Source: Melieria omissa (lineage: Eukaryota; Arthropoda; Insecta; Diptera; Ulidiidae). From it: a DNA stretch of 64,000 nucleotides. The notes beneath the pieces are model-generated. The model was not told the origin of the DNA, ran no database searches, and saw only the letters and a program-made list of their open reading frames with translations. Of the stretch, positions 16,156 through 29,040 are shown in pieces; positions within the stretch are counted from its first letter, which is position 1; each line of letters begins with the position of its first letter. The stretch is taken from assembly GCA_963971225.1 (NCBI GenBank), contig OZ020268.1:35551848-35615847 (forward strand), given 5' to 3'. The position numbers and the translations under genes were made by a program.

Positions 16156-17004
16156 TCTTAAGTTTAGGAAAGGACTTTAGTCTTGAGCTCAGGAATTTCA
16201 CAGGATTTCACAAAACAATAAATAACACACGTGTACGTTGGTAAATCGCAACATTTTTGACGTCAGATTTTTTTTTAGTTAACGTCAGATTTTCGGTAGA
16301 TGATTCTGTGTGGAAATCGTTACTTCAATTGACTGCTTTCGTTATTCAAGCGGGTTTTCCTTTGTAAAGATCTTCCCATTTGATAATTGGAATAAATTTA
16401 GACTGTTGTTCAATTTTAGGGCTTGCACTGAAAAACATTTTTTAAATTTAAATCGTGCACTTGTATTAGGACACCTTCAATTTAAATTCAAATTTTTAAG
16501 AAAATTATTTTTAATTAATTTTAATGTGTAACTTAAGCAGATATTAAAATATATAGATGTTTATTGAAAGAAAATAGTCTGCTGGATTTAGAAAGAGATT
16601 GTAAAGAAGAAGGAGTGAGATTACCAAAAGCTGTAATTGCCGCATCTTGACTTGGTTTACCTAGTTACAGAATTCTGCAGAAGCTACAAAAATGAAGAGG
16701 AAAACGATTATTTTCTCCAATTTTTCAGCATCTTTACCTGCGCCAATATTTCGGGAGTTGACGTAGAATGCTTAGTACGCTTCATACGACTAATACTTGT
16801 CCCAGTTGGTTCAAGTCGCAGGCGAAGGAAAGTAGACCAAACTAATAGAATAAACTAACCTAACTAATCAAGTTTCTGTTGTAATGTCCGGAGTGGGATG
16901 AATGGTTGTTAAATATCCAAAAGAAAGTGCAAGAAAACTAGATCCGCAAGAGGAAAATGAAAAGTTGCTCAGAAACTGATTGCCTCTAAATATTCCAACT
17001 ATGT

Positions 17005-17240
17005 TTAACACGTTCTACGGTGGTCCACGGGCAAATTCATTCATCTGGCGGCGCGGACCACTGGTGGTCCACAAATGTTTATAATTTTATTTCAAAAACC
17101 TACTAACTAACATTCTGCTGTCTGCCAACAATAACGAAAACAATTGCGCAGTAAAACAGTGCCGCTATACGAACAACTTCTCATCTCGTGCACGCAATGC
17201 GTAGAAACATCGAAAAAATGCGCCGGTTAGAACGTGTTAA
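17005..17240. mobile_element. MITE with TTAA ends
   Basis: TTAACACGTTCTA at 17005-17017 is inverted at 17228-17240 (TAGAACGTGTTAA). The TTAA at each end fits the target duplication of piggyBac-type elements. The 236-bp body is non-coding and includes GTGGTCCAC-like short palindromes. Confidence 0.65.
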
Positions 17241-17579
17241 ATACATTTAATTGCGCTCTTTGCAGACCTATGCGTTTGGTTTTCATAAGAATTTTTTCAA
17301 TTCATGAGCAACACATTTTTGTTTTCAATGTTATCCTTATGCGTCGATTTGCTTATAATTTCTTGGGTATAATAACTCCATTGTGGAAAGCTATACTTCA
17401 GCTACATTTCAAAGACCATTTCTAAGCATTCACCTGCGTTTGGTTTTTATGAGCATTTTAAGAAGTTAAATCAGAAGTTATATATCATTTTTATTCGGTG
17501 AGTTGACCTACATCTTGTTTTTCTATTCATGGTTATGTGGTCTGTAAGGTCAGTGATACTACAAAGGCTAGTCATACTA

Positions 17580-17675
17580 CAAACCAGGTTTAGTCGCCTA
17601 TGCGCCTTTGCACTAACTTTGACTCGCTGGGGGACAACTGTGAGTCAGTCACTTCAACCAAGTAACCAATAAATG
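17580..17675 (+). mobile_element. LINE 3'-end remnant
   Basis: The bases around 'gcctatgcgc' and 'tcagtcacttcaacca' match the reverse complement of 32930-33000, the tail of the RNase H LINE fragment on the minus strand there. Confidence 0.55.
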
Positions 17676-19654
17676 TCAGTGATGATCAGTAAAAATTTTC
17701 TATTTCCCGTCTTTTCGTTAGCATTTAGTTGAGCTCTTCGGAGTATTAAAAATATCTTTATGATATTACTACATATAACACAAAACACTACTTTTGTCTT
17801 TCACGGGTAAGGATTTTTTTTAATTTTTTTCCAATCAAAGCTCGTCGAGTGAACCTATTAAATTTAAATGTTAAAAGTTATATCCCTTTTGTACAAACAT
17901 ATATCAAAAAGTTAACTTTAACTTTTAGTTAATATTAATAATATCTAACAAAATTAAAAACCAAGCAAATAAATAAATCAAATTTTCATCTAATCAATGA
18001 TCAATCCGCAATAAAACTTACATCTAATCGGCGATTTAATGGCTCAATTGCCCACCTCAATTATTTACATGCTTTGGGATTATGTGAGAGCGCCATTTGT
18101 GTTCAATAGCATAGTGTACCTACCCCATATGATTTCTTTAATTCCGATAGTTATTGCCGTTCATGCTTCTTTGCAGTGATATATAAAAAACACTCACACA
18201 CAGTATACATATGAGTCCATTCAAGAGAAGAAACTGAACTGTTAATTTTTGGTGTGCTTGCTTTGTTGAAACATATTCCTTCTTTATAAATATATAGTTT
18301 TATATATATTGCACTACAGTTTGTTCCAATTGCAAAACGAAATCAATGAACGGATTTTACTGGTACCAGCTTAAGATTGCATTCGATTGAACATACGCGA
18401 TACTCAAACACACACAAACACACAGAGATACACTTGAAGAACGACCGCAGTTTAGTGAACAGAAGTTGAAAAATTCGCCGAGTTAGTAATGCAGATTCTG
18501 TGCTGAAGCTATTGTTGACATTATTATAGAGAAAACTTCCATAGTTTTGATCATTTCAAGAATGGGTCTTGTGTGTTTTTTCAAATTGATTCAAGTTTAT
18601 TGTTGAACACTTTGAGCTGCGCACATGTGGCTACACAGCTGGTTTAGGCACACTTCCAGAAAGCGACAAGCGACTGCAGACGACTGAGAACAATGCCAGG
18701 TTTTGTGGGCGAGTACACAAGTAGTGTGGGCTGACAGAAACTAACTCTGTCTGGCTTTGGGACTGTTGCGAATTGCTTTGTGGCACACACAAGTGTTGCC
18801 GAAGGTCATCTTAGTGCCGACTACTAGGCAAACAATTTGTTTTGTAGGCAATTTATAGCATTCAAATATGTATTTTAGAATTTGGTAGAGTAACAAAAAG
18901 AATTATCACATATTGAATTAATTCCCAACAAAGTTTGTAGCATTTAACTGTGAGTAAAGATTGTTTTTGCTTTTGAAGCGTATTTGTTTTCTTTCATTGA
19001 AATGCAGAAATGTGTGTAGCTGCGATGGTTGCTAGGCCGTCGCAGTGTTGGTATGTCGCTGCATTAGTCTAACCATACATCAGAAAGTAGCTAAAATCTG
19101 TAGTGCGCGTTGACCTTCATTAGTTGTAACATGTATTGAACTCTTGGAATGTGTAGGCTTTTTACCAGCAAATATTTACACTATGTAAACATCACTTGGA
19201 GCGTGATCGTTTAGGCATAAATAAGGTTAAGACTTGTAAACGACTTTGATTAGTAGTTTTTCAATTTCTTTCTAGTCGACCAGTTTATAGAACATTTGAA
19301 AATTTTTTAAACCGAAAATTACCATATCAAAATTTTGACTTTTTGACGCCTGTGTACATAAATAATACAAAAAATTTACCGAAAATTGCTTTATGAATTC
19401 AAATTGGAAATTAAAAAAAAGCGTTGCCAGCATACATTTCGTTGGTATATAGTAAAGTCCCCCCGTCCCCCCTGCTGTATACTTACAAAACAACTACTTA
19501 ACTACAAAGTATCTAGAGGAGTTCCATATAGCGTTAATATTTCAATTAAATTAGATTGTTTGATATGTATTTACTGATGAACCACCATCTTATGTACACT
19601 TGCGAGCACAACTGCTGCGGCAACGTTGCTAATGGGCTATTTCAATTCTTATAG

Positions 19655-19933
19655 ATGCGCAACTGGCGAGGCGTGGCCGAACATTATGCTGGCGTGCCTT
19701 AAAGGGAGGCCATGCGACGATGACGCCGAAAAGGGCGACGAGACGTGCGGATCGACGCTGGCATACGCATATTTTGTATCGTTTATATTCTTTTGTTCGT
19801 TTCTCATGTTAAATTTATTCGTTGCTGTTATCATGGATAATTTCGATTATCTAACAAGAGACTCCAGTATATTGGGTGCCCATCATTTGGACGAATTTGT
19901 TCGGATATGGGCTGAATATGATCCAAATGCGAC
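19655..19933 (+). CDS. cac: cac exon: domain IV selectivity filter, S6 and start of the EF-hand region
   Basis: The exon has one base, 92 codons and two bases (phase 2 in, phase 2 out). It begins [12 protein letters not shown]; the Glu of TGEAW is the domain IV member of the EEEE calcium filter. A Cys-bounded extracellular stretch with acidic residues follows ([12 protein letters not shown]), then IVS6 ([19 protein letters not shown]), then [19 protein letters not shown] and the [17 protein letters not shown] segment of the proximal EF-hand. The acceptor ends CTTATAG. The donor is GTAATT, splitting a Thr codon as AC|T with the 28743 exon. The ATG-initiated reading that enters from upstream is intron read-through and is not coding. 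Confidence 0.96.
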
Positions 19934-21759
19934 GTAATTATCAATTTAATATCAACTTTTTACCTCCCACTCTCTAATTAACAACTAATTGATTTTTTGA
20001 ATTTCTTTACGTTTAAATGTTGTTTACGTATACGATTGAGCTTTGAATTATGTTATGTGTGTTTTTAATTTCTCAGAAAATTAATACAAAAAATCTTTTA
20101 TTATTTCTTTCAAGTGAAAAATTCAAATGCATTGATATATTTTGTTAGTTTTCTGTTTGCTTGCAATTCAGTAATTATTCCTAATCAATGTAGTGTTGTT
20201 TTTTTACTTTTATTGGCAATCTATATGTCTTTGACTTTATTCAGAAACAATTTTTATGTCAAGATTACACAGAAATGATTTTTATTTGCCAATGTCCAAC
20301 TTTCCCATTGTTAGGTAATGTTTTTATATATTAAATGATTATTATCTGTTCGTATTTGTTTCATATTAAACGACGTGTCTATTCAACACAATACTCTTAC
20401 ATACATATTTTCCTATCTATCTATTTTGAAACTAAATATTTACATAAATCTTATGACTTACTGCCAGGCAAAACTAATTGCAAAAACTGCTTCACGCAAC
20501 AATTGCCTCACTTGGCTACTTAAGCCATTCATTTGCTAGGCGCTTCAGCCCATACGCTCTTGTTTTGTTGCTTTAATGGCATTGCAACAAGACTCACTGG
20601 TTGCCTTATCCAATGTATTCAGTATTTTGCTTTCTAATGCTACACAAATTGCTTTTGTACATACATTGTGATCTACTCATGTTCATAGTTTTGTTTGAAA
20701 ATCATTGATGTTTCTGTTTAGCCTAAGTTGTATTGAATCTGGCATCAGGTGAATGTTATGTACATAATTTGTATCTGTATGTATTGGGTTGACAAGAAAG
20801 TAATTTCAATTTTTCAATGTAAATTTAAATTCCTATGGAAGAGTAGTTTAAGTTTGAAAACTATTGAAAATTGATAACTAAGAACTCATGAAATTATTCT
20901 AATCAATGTATTGTTGCATGTATTTGTATTTTTATTTCTCAAAAATTAATCTAAAAAGTAAAATCACATAATATGGTTTAAAAAAACAGTATTTTTCAAA
21001 ATAGATTAAATACATTTAAGCGCCTTGACTTCTATTAAGCTCAATTTTGAAAATTGAATTTTCTCTTATGTTGACTTAAGCTTCTCTTTCATATGACCAC
21101 AGAATTATTCAAGCAATAAACCTAAATCAATGATATATTTTTTATTTTCCGCCAAGACCTTCTGCTATCTTTCTGGCAGCTCCATGATTCTGCGTTTATA
21201 GAACTTCTGGTTCAGGTCATCATCCTAAGTGAAAGTTTTACCATCTGAAGAGTTCGAAAAACTTCGGAATACTCATTAATGACAACACCGTGCGACAAAA
21301 ATCAAAACATTTCACAAAATCGGTTCACTCGAAAAACTAAGAGCCAAATTTAGTAAATTTTCTATATCTTAAACTAATAAAGTTAGAAGGACGAAATTCA
21401 AGGACGTGGTAGTGAACATATTAGTCCTCAAGATATATTTTCTTAAAAAAAAACTATTGGAAACTTCCAAGGATATTCAAGGATAAAGTTTTAAAAGGAC
21501 ATTTCCAATATCTCTTCGTCCTTTTACACCAAAACATTAAATTTTCCAAGATTCTAAGGATTTTTATCTTTTATTTGATACCCATATTGTTATTCTACAA
21601 TGCGGTCAATTTTTGAAATAATTCCTTGAAATAAACAAGTCTTGAAATTTCAAAGTCAAAGTCTTTGAAAATTCAAAGTCCTTTTAAAAAAATCCTGACG
21701 TCAGAGAGAAAAACTAAAAACGCAGTTTTACTACATTTGGCCCCCTAGTTTCGCAAATA

Positions 21760-22364
21760 TAGGGTGTTTTTTTTAGAGGTTTGTTTTTCGAATAGAGATA
21801 AAACTGGCATTTTGTGGTCAAATCTGGCAACTCTAATGTCATTTATGTTCAGTTTGGTTTGCCATTTCATCATGAACAGGTTGACAAAAGAACAACGCTT
21901 GCAAATCGTGCAAATTTATTTCGAAAATAATGGTTCAGTTCGCGAATTTCGCAAGCTCCGTCCATTTTATGGTCGACATAATCGTCCATCAGAGCAATTA
22001 ATTCGGTTAACCATGGGTCGTTTTCGCACTACGTTTACTCTATGTGATAATACGCATCCGCAGAGACGTCGAACAGTGCGCACCGAAGAAACAATTGCCG
22101 CTGTAGAGCAAAATGTTGAAGAGGACCCGAATGAATCGATTCGCCACCGTGCACAGCAATTGGAGCTTTGTCCATCAACTGAAAATTGGACCTGTAGAAT
22201 TGGCTTTATTCGAGCCAGCCGCGGCGGTCACATGCCCGAAATCATATTAAAACATTAATGGGTTAAAATTATCCTTCCAATAAAGCCAAATTGATGGACA
22301 TTAAAACGATTTTCTTGTGTTTTATTTCAATTCGAAGTTCTATACCTCTAAAAAAAACACCCTA
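21760..22364 (+). mobile_element. Internally deleted Tc1/mariner-type element, copy 1
   Basis: The ends are GGGTGTTTTTTTTAGAGGT and its complement ACCTCTAAAAAAAACACCC, flanked by TA at 21760-21761 and 22363-22364. The frame 21872-22258 starts MNRLTKEQRLQIVQIYFENN, continues through the N-terminal DNA-binding half (RRRTVRTEETIAAVEQNVEE), then jumps to the extreme C-terminus (RASRGGHMPEIILKH). The catalytic core is missing. The frame stays open across the deletion, so a fused non-catalytic protein is possible but probably not functional. Confidence 0.85.
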
Positions 22365-22378
22365 TATATCCATTTTAT

Positions 22379-22870
22379 TTGGGTGTCAAATTTGTTGTCG
22401 CACGGTGTAATCTGATGATGCAACGTCAGTGCTATATGGTGTACCTATATGACATCAATTCCCAACCAAACTCCAATAAATCTCTTCAATTCAACAAACA
22501 TGTGTGCGACCTTACATTTTCATACCGAAACACGATTACTTTACGATTTGCTAATTCTGATCGTTTTTCTTTGATTACTTCCTTCAGTTTCATTAATTGT
22601 TTACAGTAAACGTCTGAAAAGATACTTGGTGTCTTGGAAGCAGCTACAAAACCTTTGCATTCCCACAATTTCAATTTCAATTTCTTTTTCCATGCAATTC
22701 AGATTTAGATTTGATGTATTCTGTTTCAACATATTTGCACCATGAACTCTTTTGTTCAATATTAATAAAAGTGATCCATTTTTCGTCATCAGTGATGAGT
22801 ACATTTAGAATACATTTCGTTTGAAATGCATATCGCAAATTGATTGATATTAATTCGTTGTGTTAATTTG
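22379..22870 (-). pseudogene. Mariner transposase remnant
   Basis: The minus-strand frames around 22804-22486 contain DVYCKQLMKLKEVIKEKRSE, then LANRKVIVFRYENVRSHTCL, which correspond to the mariner segment that holds the second catalytic Asp (usually HxDNARPHT). Here the Asp position reads Glu. The frames are broken and there are no recognisable ends. Confidence 0.65.
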
Positions 22871-23339
22871 CGACTTCTTTGCGAGTCAAAGGGTTTTTAA
22901 ATGGTTTTCAACCGTTGTGGTCTGAGTTGTCATACATCAAACCTCTCTACATAGTTTCATGACGACCCGACCTAATTATGGCTTTGATTCGGGTCGTTAT
23001 CAAGTTCGGTAGGTCGGCCAGAATCTTGGTCATCTTGGAGTAAAACAATATTTGGAACCGAAGTTTTTAAAAAATTAAAAACGTTTAATTTGTTAAGCAA
23101 TTAGGCAACACATTTCTCATTGTAAGCTTCATCGGTTTTCTTGCCTTTATGAAAAGTAAGATATAGATTCCATTTTAAAATGACACTAAATTATCAGCTA
23201 TAACCAAAATTGTTCTCTGTGCTTCTAAAGTAAACTAAAAGTAATACCAATAAATTTCACAACGTTGACAGAAGTCATGCAAAACAAACTTAATTTAACA
23301 AACCAGAATTACTTTCTTGTCAACACTATATTTTTGTGC

Positions 23340-23930
23340 AGCCGATTTATTGTCCGAAAAGCGTGATGGGAGGATTAAAGAAAAACAGGGTATTGTTGTT
23401 ATTATATTTAAAGGCTACAGTACACTTTGATATTTTGTGCAGCCTTTGTTTTAACATTCCATGTTTAGTGTTTTTATTAATTTCAGCCCTATGTGAAGCC
23501 AAAACTTTTAGATGGTTGATGGCATTATTGACACCTGACCAATCTGGAGAAATTTCTTTACATTCACATAGAACATGGAACGACATTTCTTGTTCTAGAT
23601 CACCCATCCTGCACATACCCGTCGATAATGTTCCTATAGTCTTGAGATGGTACCTAAGTGAGCAATCACCCCTTAGGTACCCAGTGAAGATGTTAAGATC
23701 TTCTCGATGCAGCATAAGGAGTTTGTTGAATACTTCTCTGCTAAAGACCAGGAATTGTTTTGCTAGTCGTAGATAGTCTTCTTGTGTTGATCTATTTGTC
23801 AGCAAATTCCTGGTCAACCCATTTCCGTAACCACTTCTGAATGTGTTCTCTTGGTAGTCCACAGAATGATTCCGAGCCTATTGGTAAGCATTAGGCACTC
23901 ATTTTTACTAAGTCGTTCCCTTGTTCATTG
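23340..23930 (-). pseudogene. LINE C-terminal fragment (Cys-rich tail)
   Basis: The minus-strand frame 23862-23347 includes LNIFTGYLRGDCSLRYHLKT and MCRMGDLEQEMSFHVLCECK. These fit the post-RNase H zinc-knuckle region of jockey/R1/LOA-type LINEs. No reverse transcriptase is present. Confidence 0.65.
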
Positions 23931-24019
23931 CTGTAAACAGGCGACTCAAGTGGACACTTTATAGAAATAAATGCCAACAAAAAAAATTTCCAATAAAATA
24001 TTTGATAAGATCTAAACTA

Positions 24020-27000
24020 TAGGGTGTTTTTTTTAGAGGTATAGAACTTCGAATTGAAATAAAACACAAGAAAATCGTTTTAATGCCCATCAATTTGGCT
24101 TTATTGGAAGGATAATTTTATGCCATTAATGTTTAAATATGATTTCGGGCATGTGGCCGCCGCGGCTGGCTCGAATAAAGCCAATTCTACAGGTCCAATT
24201 TTCAACCAGCTCCAATTGCTGTGCACGGTGGCGAATCGATTCATTCGGGTCCTCTTCAACATTTTGCTCTACAGCGGCAATTGTTTCTTCGGTGCGCACT
24301 GTTCGACGTCTCTGCGGATGCGTATTATCACATAGAGAAAACGTAGTGCGAAAACGACCCATGGTTAACCGAATTAATTGCTCTGATGGACGATGTCGAC
24401 CATAAAATGGACGGAGCTTGCGGTAAACTTCGCGAACTAACCACTATTTTCGAAATAAATTTGCACGATTTGCAAGCGTTGTTCTTTTGTCAACCTGTTA
24501 ATTTTTTTTTTAACAGGAACAAACGCGCAGGGGATGACCCCTATTAATGCGAAGCATTGCGTTGGTTCAGGAAGGATATAAAGGTTAGGAGATAGGGTTA
24601 TGAGTGAAGTGTTTATGGACTCTTGCCTTGAACCCATCGAGATCATAAGTGCTGGGGAAAATATCCGCAGGGAGACCATTCCACAACCGTGCTGAACGGG
24701 CCAGAAACGAACTTTCCCTGTAGTGCGTAGTGCGCTGGAACATCGTTTCGACGTGGAATGCATGGGCGCCAGTGTTCAAACGGGTTGCCCTGGGGAATAC
24801 CCGGAGTGATGGCATCAAGCTGCTCATCTCCACTGAGCAGTTACCAAAAAAGTATCGGTAAAATAACACCACACATGCCACGTTTCGACGATGTTCCAAG
24901 GAGTCAATAGAGCTGGATGCCCTACTGTCCCCTATAAGTTTAATCGCACGGTTTTGCACCCGATCGAGGAGCCCCAAATGGGTTTTTGAAGCCCCCGCCC
25001 AGAGGTGCGAGTTAAACTCCATTTTAGGTCGGATATAGGTGGTGTAAATAATGCGGAGATCAGACGGAGTGAAATATTTTTTGCACCGCTTTAGGAAGCC
25101 GAGGCACTTGGCTGCTTCTTTCGACACGCCAAAAATTTGATCGTTCCAACGAAGATCGTTCTTAATGGACATGCCCAGAACATCAAGAGCTGCCGATTCC
25201 GCAATACCCACACCACCCATAACCAGGGATGTGTTGGGATGTGGGGAGACTCGTTTGTGGGATAACAGGCAACATTGGGTCTTGCGGGGATTAAAATCGA
25301 CCCTGTTCGCTTGACCCCACTTGGAGATTGTTTGTAGGTCGCTATTAAGTGTGTCATTCATACGGCGCCGTTCTCTCTCAATCTCCATAGAGCTGGGACG
25401 CTTTGTGAAAGAGTATGAATGACAAATGGTGCTGTCATCCGCAAACGAGTAGATGGGATTCTTCGTCGACGACAACAGGTCGTTGATGAAGATCAGGAAG
25501 AGGGTTGGAGAAAGGACCGAACCCTGCGGCACTCCCGCGCTAAGGGAATGCTTTTCCGAGGCTATGCCGTCTACTACAACACGAATAGAGCGATCATAGA
25601 GGAAGCTCGTAATCCAACGAGAGAAGGTACTACCGACACCATAGGCAATCAATTTTGACACGAGTGCTTTATGTCACACCCGGTCAAAGGCCTTGGAAAT
25701 ATCCAATGCAACAACCTTGCTTTCACCGAGGTTTAGAATGCTATGGTTCCATTTCTCGGTGAGTACCGCCATAAGATCTCCCGTCGATCGTTGTCTTCGG
25801 AAGCCGTATTGGCGGTCACTTAGCAGTCTATTGTGCTCCAGATATTTCACAAGGTTGAAGTTTACAATGCTTTCCATTACTTTGGAAAGCACCGAACAGA
25901 TTGCTATAGGTCGGTAGTTCGCAGGGTCAGTAGTCTTGCCTTTTTTAGGAACTGGTTGAACATTTGATACCTTCCAACATGTCGGAAATACACCTGTGGT
26001 GTATGACATGTTGAAAAGTTTGCGTAATGGACAAGCCAGTGAGGTAGCGCACTTTTGCAAAACAAGGGCTGGAATGCCGTCCGGCCCTGAAGCCTTATTT
26101 ACATCGAGATTTGCAAGCCCGTGTCCGAAAATGAATTTCTGGCATAGAGCAAGATACGTTCTCGACTACGGGTAGTGGTTGATCGCTGGGGGGCAGGGAG
26201 GAATTCTCTGCGAAAATTTTAGCCAACAAATTAGCTTTATCAACCGAGTGAGTGATGATTTGATCATTGTTAAGAAGAGTTGGAATTGAAGACGATGTTT
26301 GATTCTTCACCTTCTTAACGAATGACCAGAAGTTCTTACTACCACGCTGGCATTGAAGAACTTTTTTCCTTTGGCGCTGTTCGTGCAGAAACTTTTGGCG
26401 CCTTAGGATGGCATTGCATCGATTTCTAGCCTGTTTACGCAGCTGTTCAGTGGTGGCATTTTTATTTGCCTGCCATGCTCTGAAAGCTTCCTCTTTAGAC
26501 CTGACAGCAATTCTGCATGTCTCATTAAACCAGATATTGTCCTTGGGTTTAATGCAAATTTGCTTATTGGGGATAAAGGACCGCATTCCCAATAATACAA
26601 TTTCTTCAACCATTTTGGCTGCGGCATTTATGTTTCTATCAAGAAAACACAATTTCCAATTGAAGTGGGCGAAAAATTCATTAAGTCCACTCCAGTTAGC
26701 TTTATCATACATCCACACTAGGCGCTTCGGGGCTAAGAGCGAAGCATTGCGGATAGAAGAGTATGAGAAAGACGCCAAAATGGTACAATGGTCCGAGTTT
26801 CCAAGAGGTGCGTGCATTTCAACATCATATTTTTCATGATGTGAAGTGAGAAAAAGGTCTAGAGTATTGAGAGCTTGCCCCGCAACGCAGGGGATATGCG
26901 TTGGTTCATGCACTAATTGAGTCAAGTTATTAGACTCGGCAAAGAGCTCGACAAATAAGCCTTCAGGAGTTGTGTGGCTGGAATGGCGTAGCCAATTGGA

Positions 27001-27835
27001 ATTATGAATATTGAAATCACCAGCAACTACAATTTCACTATTCGGATACGATTCCAGAATCTGAGAAATAGAATCAGAGAGAAGATCAAACTTGTTATAA
27101 GTAAAATCTCTCCCTGAATTCGGGCTCCTATATAGGAAGCAGAAGTGCAGAATGTGCGACTGGATATTGAATTTAACCCACATGGAGCTAAATTCGGCAT
27201 CCGTCGTGTATAGTTGTTGCTGGCACTGGTACGCAACATTACTGCACACATAAATGGCAAGACCCCTGTGAGGAGAGAATAATGGCAGTAGGTGGTAACC
27301 AGGGATGTGAAAATCCAGTGGATCTGCATCCCCACACACCTGGGTTTCACCTAGTGCCATTATATGGGGTTTATGGAGGTTCACAAACGCATATACAGCA
27401 AAAAAGTTCGCCCTGAGCCCGCGCACGTTGCAGAAGGCTATGCGGAATTTGTCCACCACCATGGTCTATATGGGCTAAAGATCAAGGAAAGTAGCTGGGA
27501 ATGAGATCTGTCGCTCTAAGAAATTGATTATGCCCTGTGGTAAGTGTTATGCCTTTACCACAGAACAGTCAATTTCTCAGTGTCGAACAAGACCGCATGT
27601 AGCGCCACTGAAAACGGACGGATGAGGGAGACACGGAAAATGAACCATAATAAAGACAACGCGAGCCGCGGAGCACAAGACGGCACGTCTGCCCACGAGT
27701 AACACTTGACAGTAACCCTCATGATGAAATGGCAAACCAAACTGAACATAAATGACATTAGAGTTGCCAGATTTGACCACAAAATGCCAGTTTTATCTCT
27801 ATTCGAAAAACAAACCTCTAAAAAAAAACACCCTA
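24020..27835 (-). mobile_element. Tc1/mariner-type element, copy 2, interrupted by a LINE
   Basis: The ends are identical in type to the 21760 copy, with TA flanks at 24020-24021 and 27834-27835, in opposite orientation. The left part (24022 to about 24500) encodes on the minus strand MGRFRTTFSLCDNTHPQ and RASRGGHMPEIIFKH. The right part starts near 27718. Without the inserted LINE the element is about 590 bp, close to the 601 bp of copy 1, and it carries a similar internal deletion (LELVENWTCRIGFI against LELCPSTENWTCRIGFI). Confidence 0.85.
24501..27717 (-). mobile_element. Non-LTR retrotransposon (jockey/CR1-like), inactive
   Basis: The frame 27462-26095 begins MVVDKFRIAFCNVRGLRANF and carries the apurinic endonuclease domain (ALGETQV, VVAGDFNIHNSNW, GNSDHCTILA). 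The reverse transcriptase follows in another frame: PANYRPIAICSVLSKVMES, RQYGFRRQRSTGDLM, ALDISKAFDRV, AGVPQGSVLSPTLFLIFIND, YSFADDSTICHSY. The C-terminus holds the thumb-like tail (ARLWNGLPADIFPS). Breaks: a frameshift near 26100-26120 and a stop (TGA, where Trp is usual) at about 25670. The 3' end is the T run on the + strand near 24502-24512. No gag-like ORF1 is present, so it is 5'-truncated or lacks it. It was inserted into copy 2 of the mariner-type element. Confidence 0.9.
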
Positions 27836-28742
27836 TACAACTGTAGGTTTAACTTTCGCCATACCAATACCCACCCGTGTGACCCCAGCCGCCTGAAGGT
27901 CTAACTTTAACGATTTGTTCTATAACTATGGAAAAACTTGAACGATTTTTTTCCAGAGAGTTTCTGAACACAAACTGAAGTATGGAAAAAAATTAATTGT
28001 TGAGAGTTTCATTCAAATAGCGGCGGAAGTGCCTGGTAAACGACGTAGACAAACGTCTTTGATAAGGCGAAGAATAATTGTAAAAACTTGTTTATTTGTT
28101 GTTATTTCCGATCTTTTTAATTATATACATAAATAATACATGAAACAGTAAAAAGGTACAATGTAAAACATGTCTGAAAAAATAATATCTTCCTAAGTTG
28201 AGGTCCCGTTGAAATAAGTTATTCAAAATCATTGCATGGGTATATTGTAATCCCTTCCTATACTCTATTCATTTGTCTTTTAAACCCCTATTGCACTGGT
28301 ATGAACAGCCTTTACTAATATTGCCAAGGTCTCGCATTCCTTAGTCCTGACTCCTGTTATGATCAAATGATCGGCGTGTAGCTGAAACATGCACACAAAA
28401 CACTGATGCCAGATATTATAAACAAGTCGGTACAGATCGACTGAACACATTTTTCTATATTTACACATGTATAAATACTAATATTTGTATGTACTCATCT
28501 GTATTTTACTCATAACCATACAGTTTGTTGTATTTGTTTGTGTAAGTTCGTTGTATTTGTCTCGTTTGTTGTGCTAACCAGCGTAAAAACCGAAAACAAA
28601 ATAATTGAATTGTGCAAAATTTTTAACAAACTCTTATCTTATTTACATATTTACTTTCCACGTACGTTAATGGACAAATGACAAACAAAAAATTAAAATA
28701 ATAAATCAATTAATAATAATCGATTAAACAAATGAAATGTAG

Positions 28743-28945
28743 TGGTAGAATACATTACACGGAAATGTATGATATGCTTAAAAATATGGATCCTCCATTG
28801 GGGTTCGGTAACAAATGTCCCAATCGCCTCGCCTACAAGAAGCTGATACGAATGAATATGCCGCTCGATGACGAACTGAGAGTACAATTTACAACAACAC
28901 TGTTTGCGTTGATTCGCGAAAATCTGAGTATTAAAATGCGTTCCG
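28743..28945 (+). CDS. cac: cac exon: EF-hand to pre-IQ region of the C-terminal tail
   Basis: The exon has one base, 67 codons and one base. The peptide starts GRIHYTEMYDMLKNMDPPLG and includes NKCPNRLAYKKLIRMNMP and TTTLFALIRENLSIKMRS. This is the cytoplasmic segment after IVS6 that couples calcium/calmodulin binding to inactivation in the Cav2 family. It opens after the AG at 28741-28742, completing the Thr codon from the exon before, and closes before GTGAGT, leaving one G that makes Ala with the CC at 29041. The preceding sequence is A-rich rather than pyrimidine-rich. The next intron is only 95 bases. Confidence 0.95.
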
Positions 28946-29040
28946 GTGAGTTTGTCAATTTGTTTACATATATTTTTATTTTGATTTCGTATCTATGCTC
29001 AAACTAATGCATTTTTGTATCGAATGTGTTGAATCGACAG

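Larger units (their letters stand above)
14662..19654. other. cac intron with old LINE tails and a TTAA element
   Basis: The intron carries LINE 3' remnants at about 15750-16155, 16620-16865 and 17580-17675 and a short inverted-repeat element at 17005-17240. The rest is AT-rich with no feature I can name. Confidence 0.6.
19934..28742. other. cac intron carrying a transposon cluster
   Basis: The intron holds two copies of one mariner-related element (one split by a LINE), a mariner remnant and a LINE tail, each listed separately. The stretches 19934-21759 and 27840-28742 show nothing that I recognise. Confidence 0.65.
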
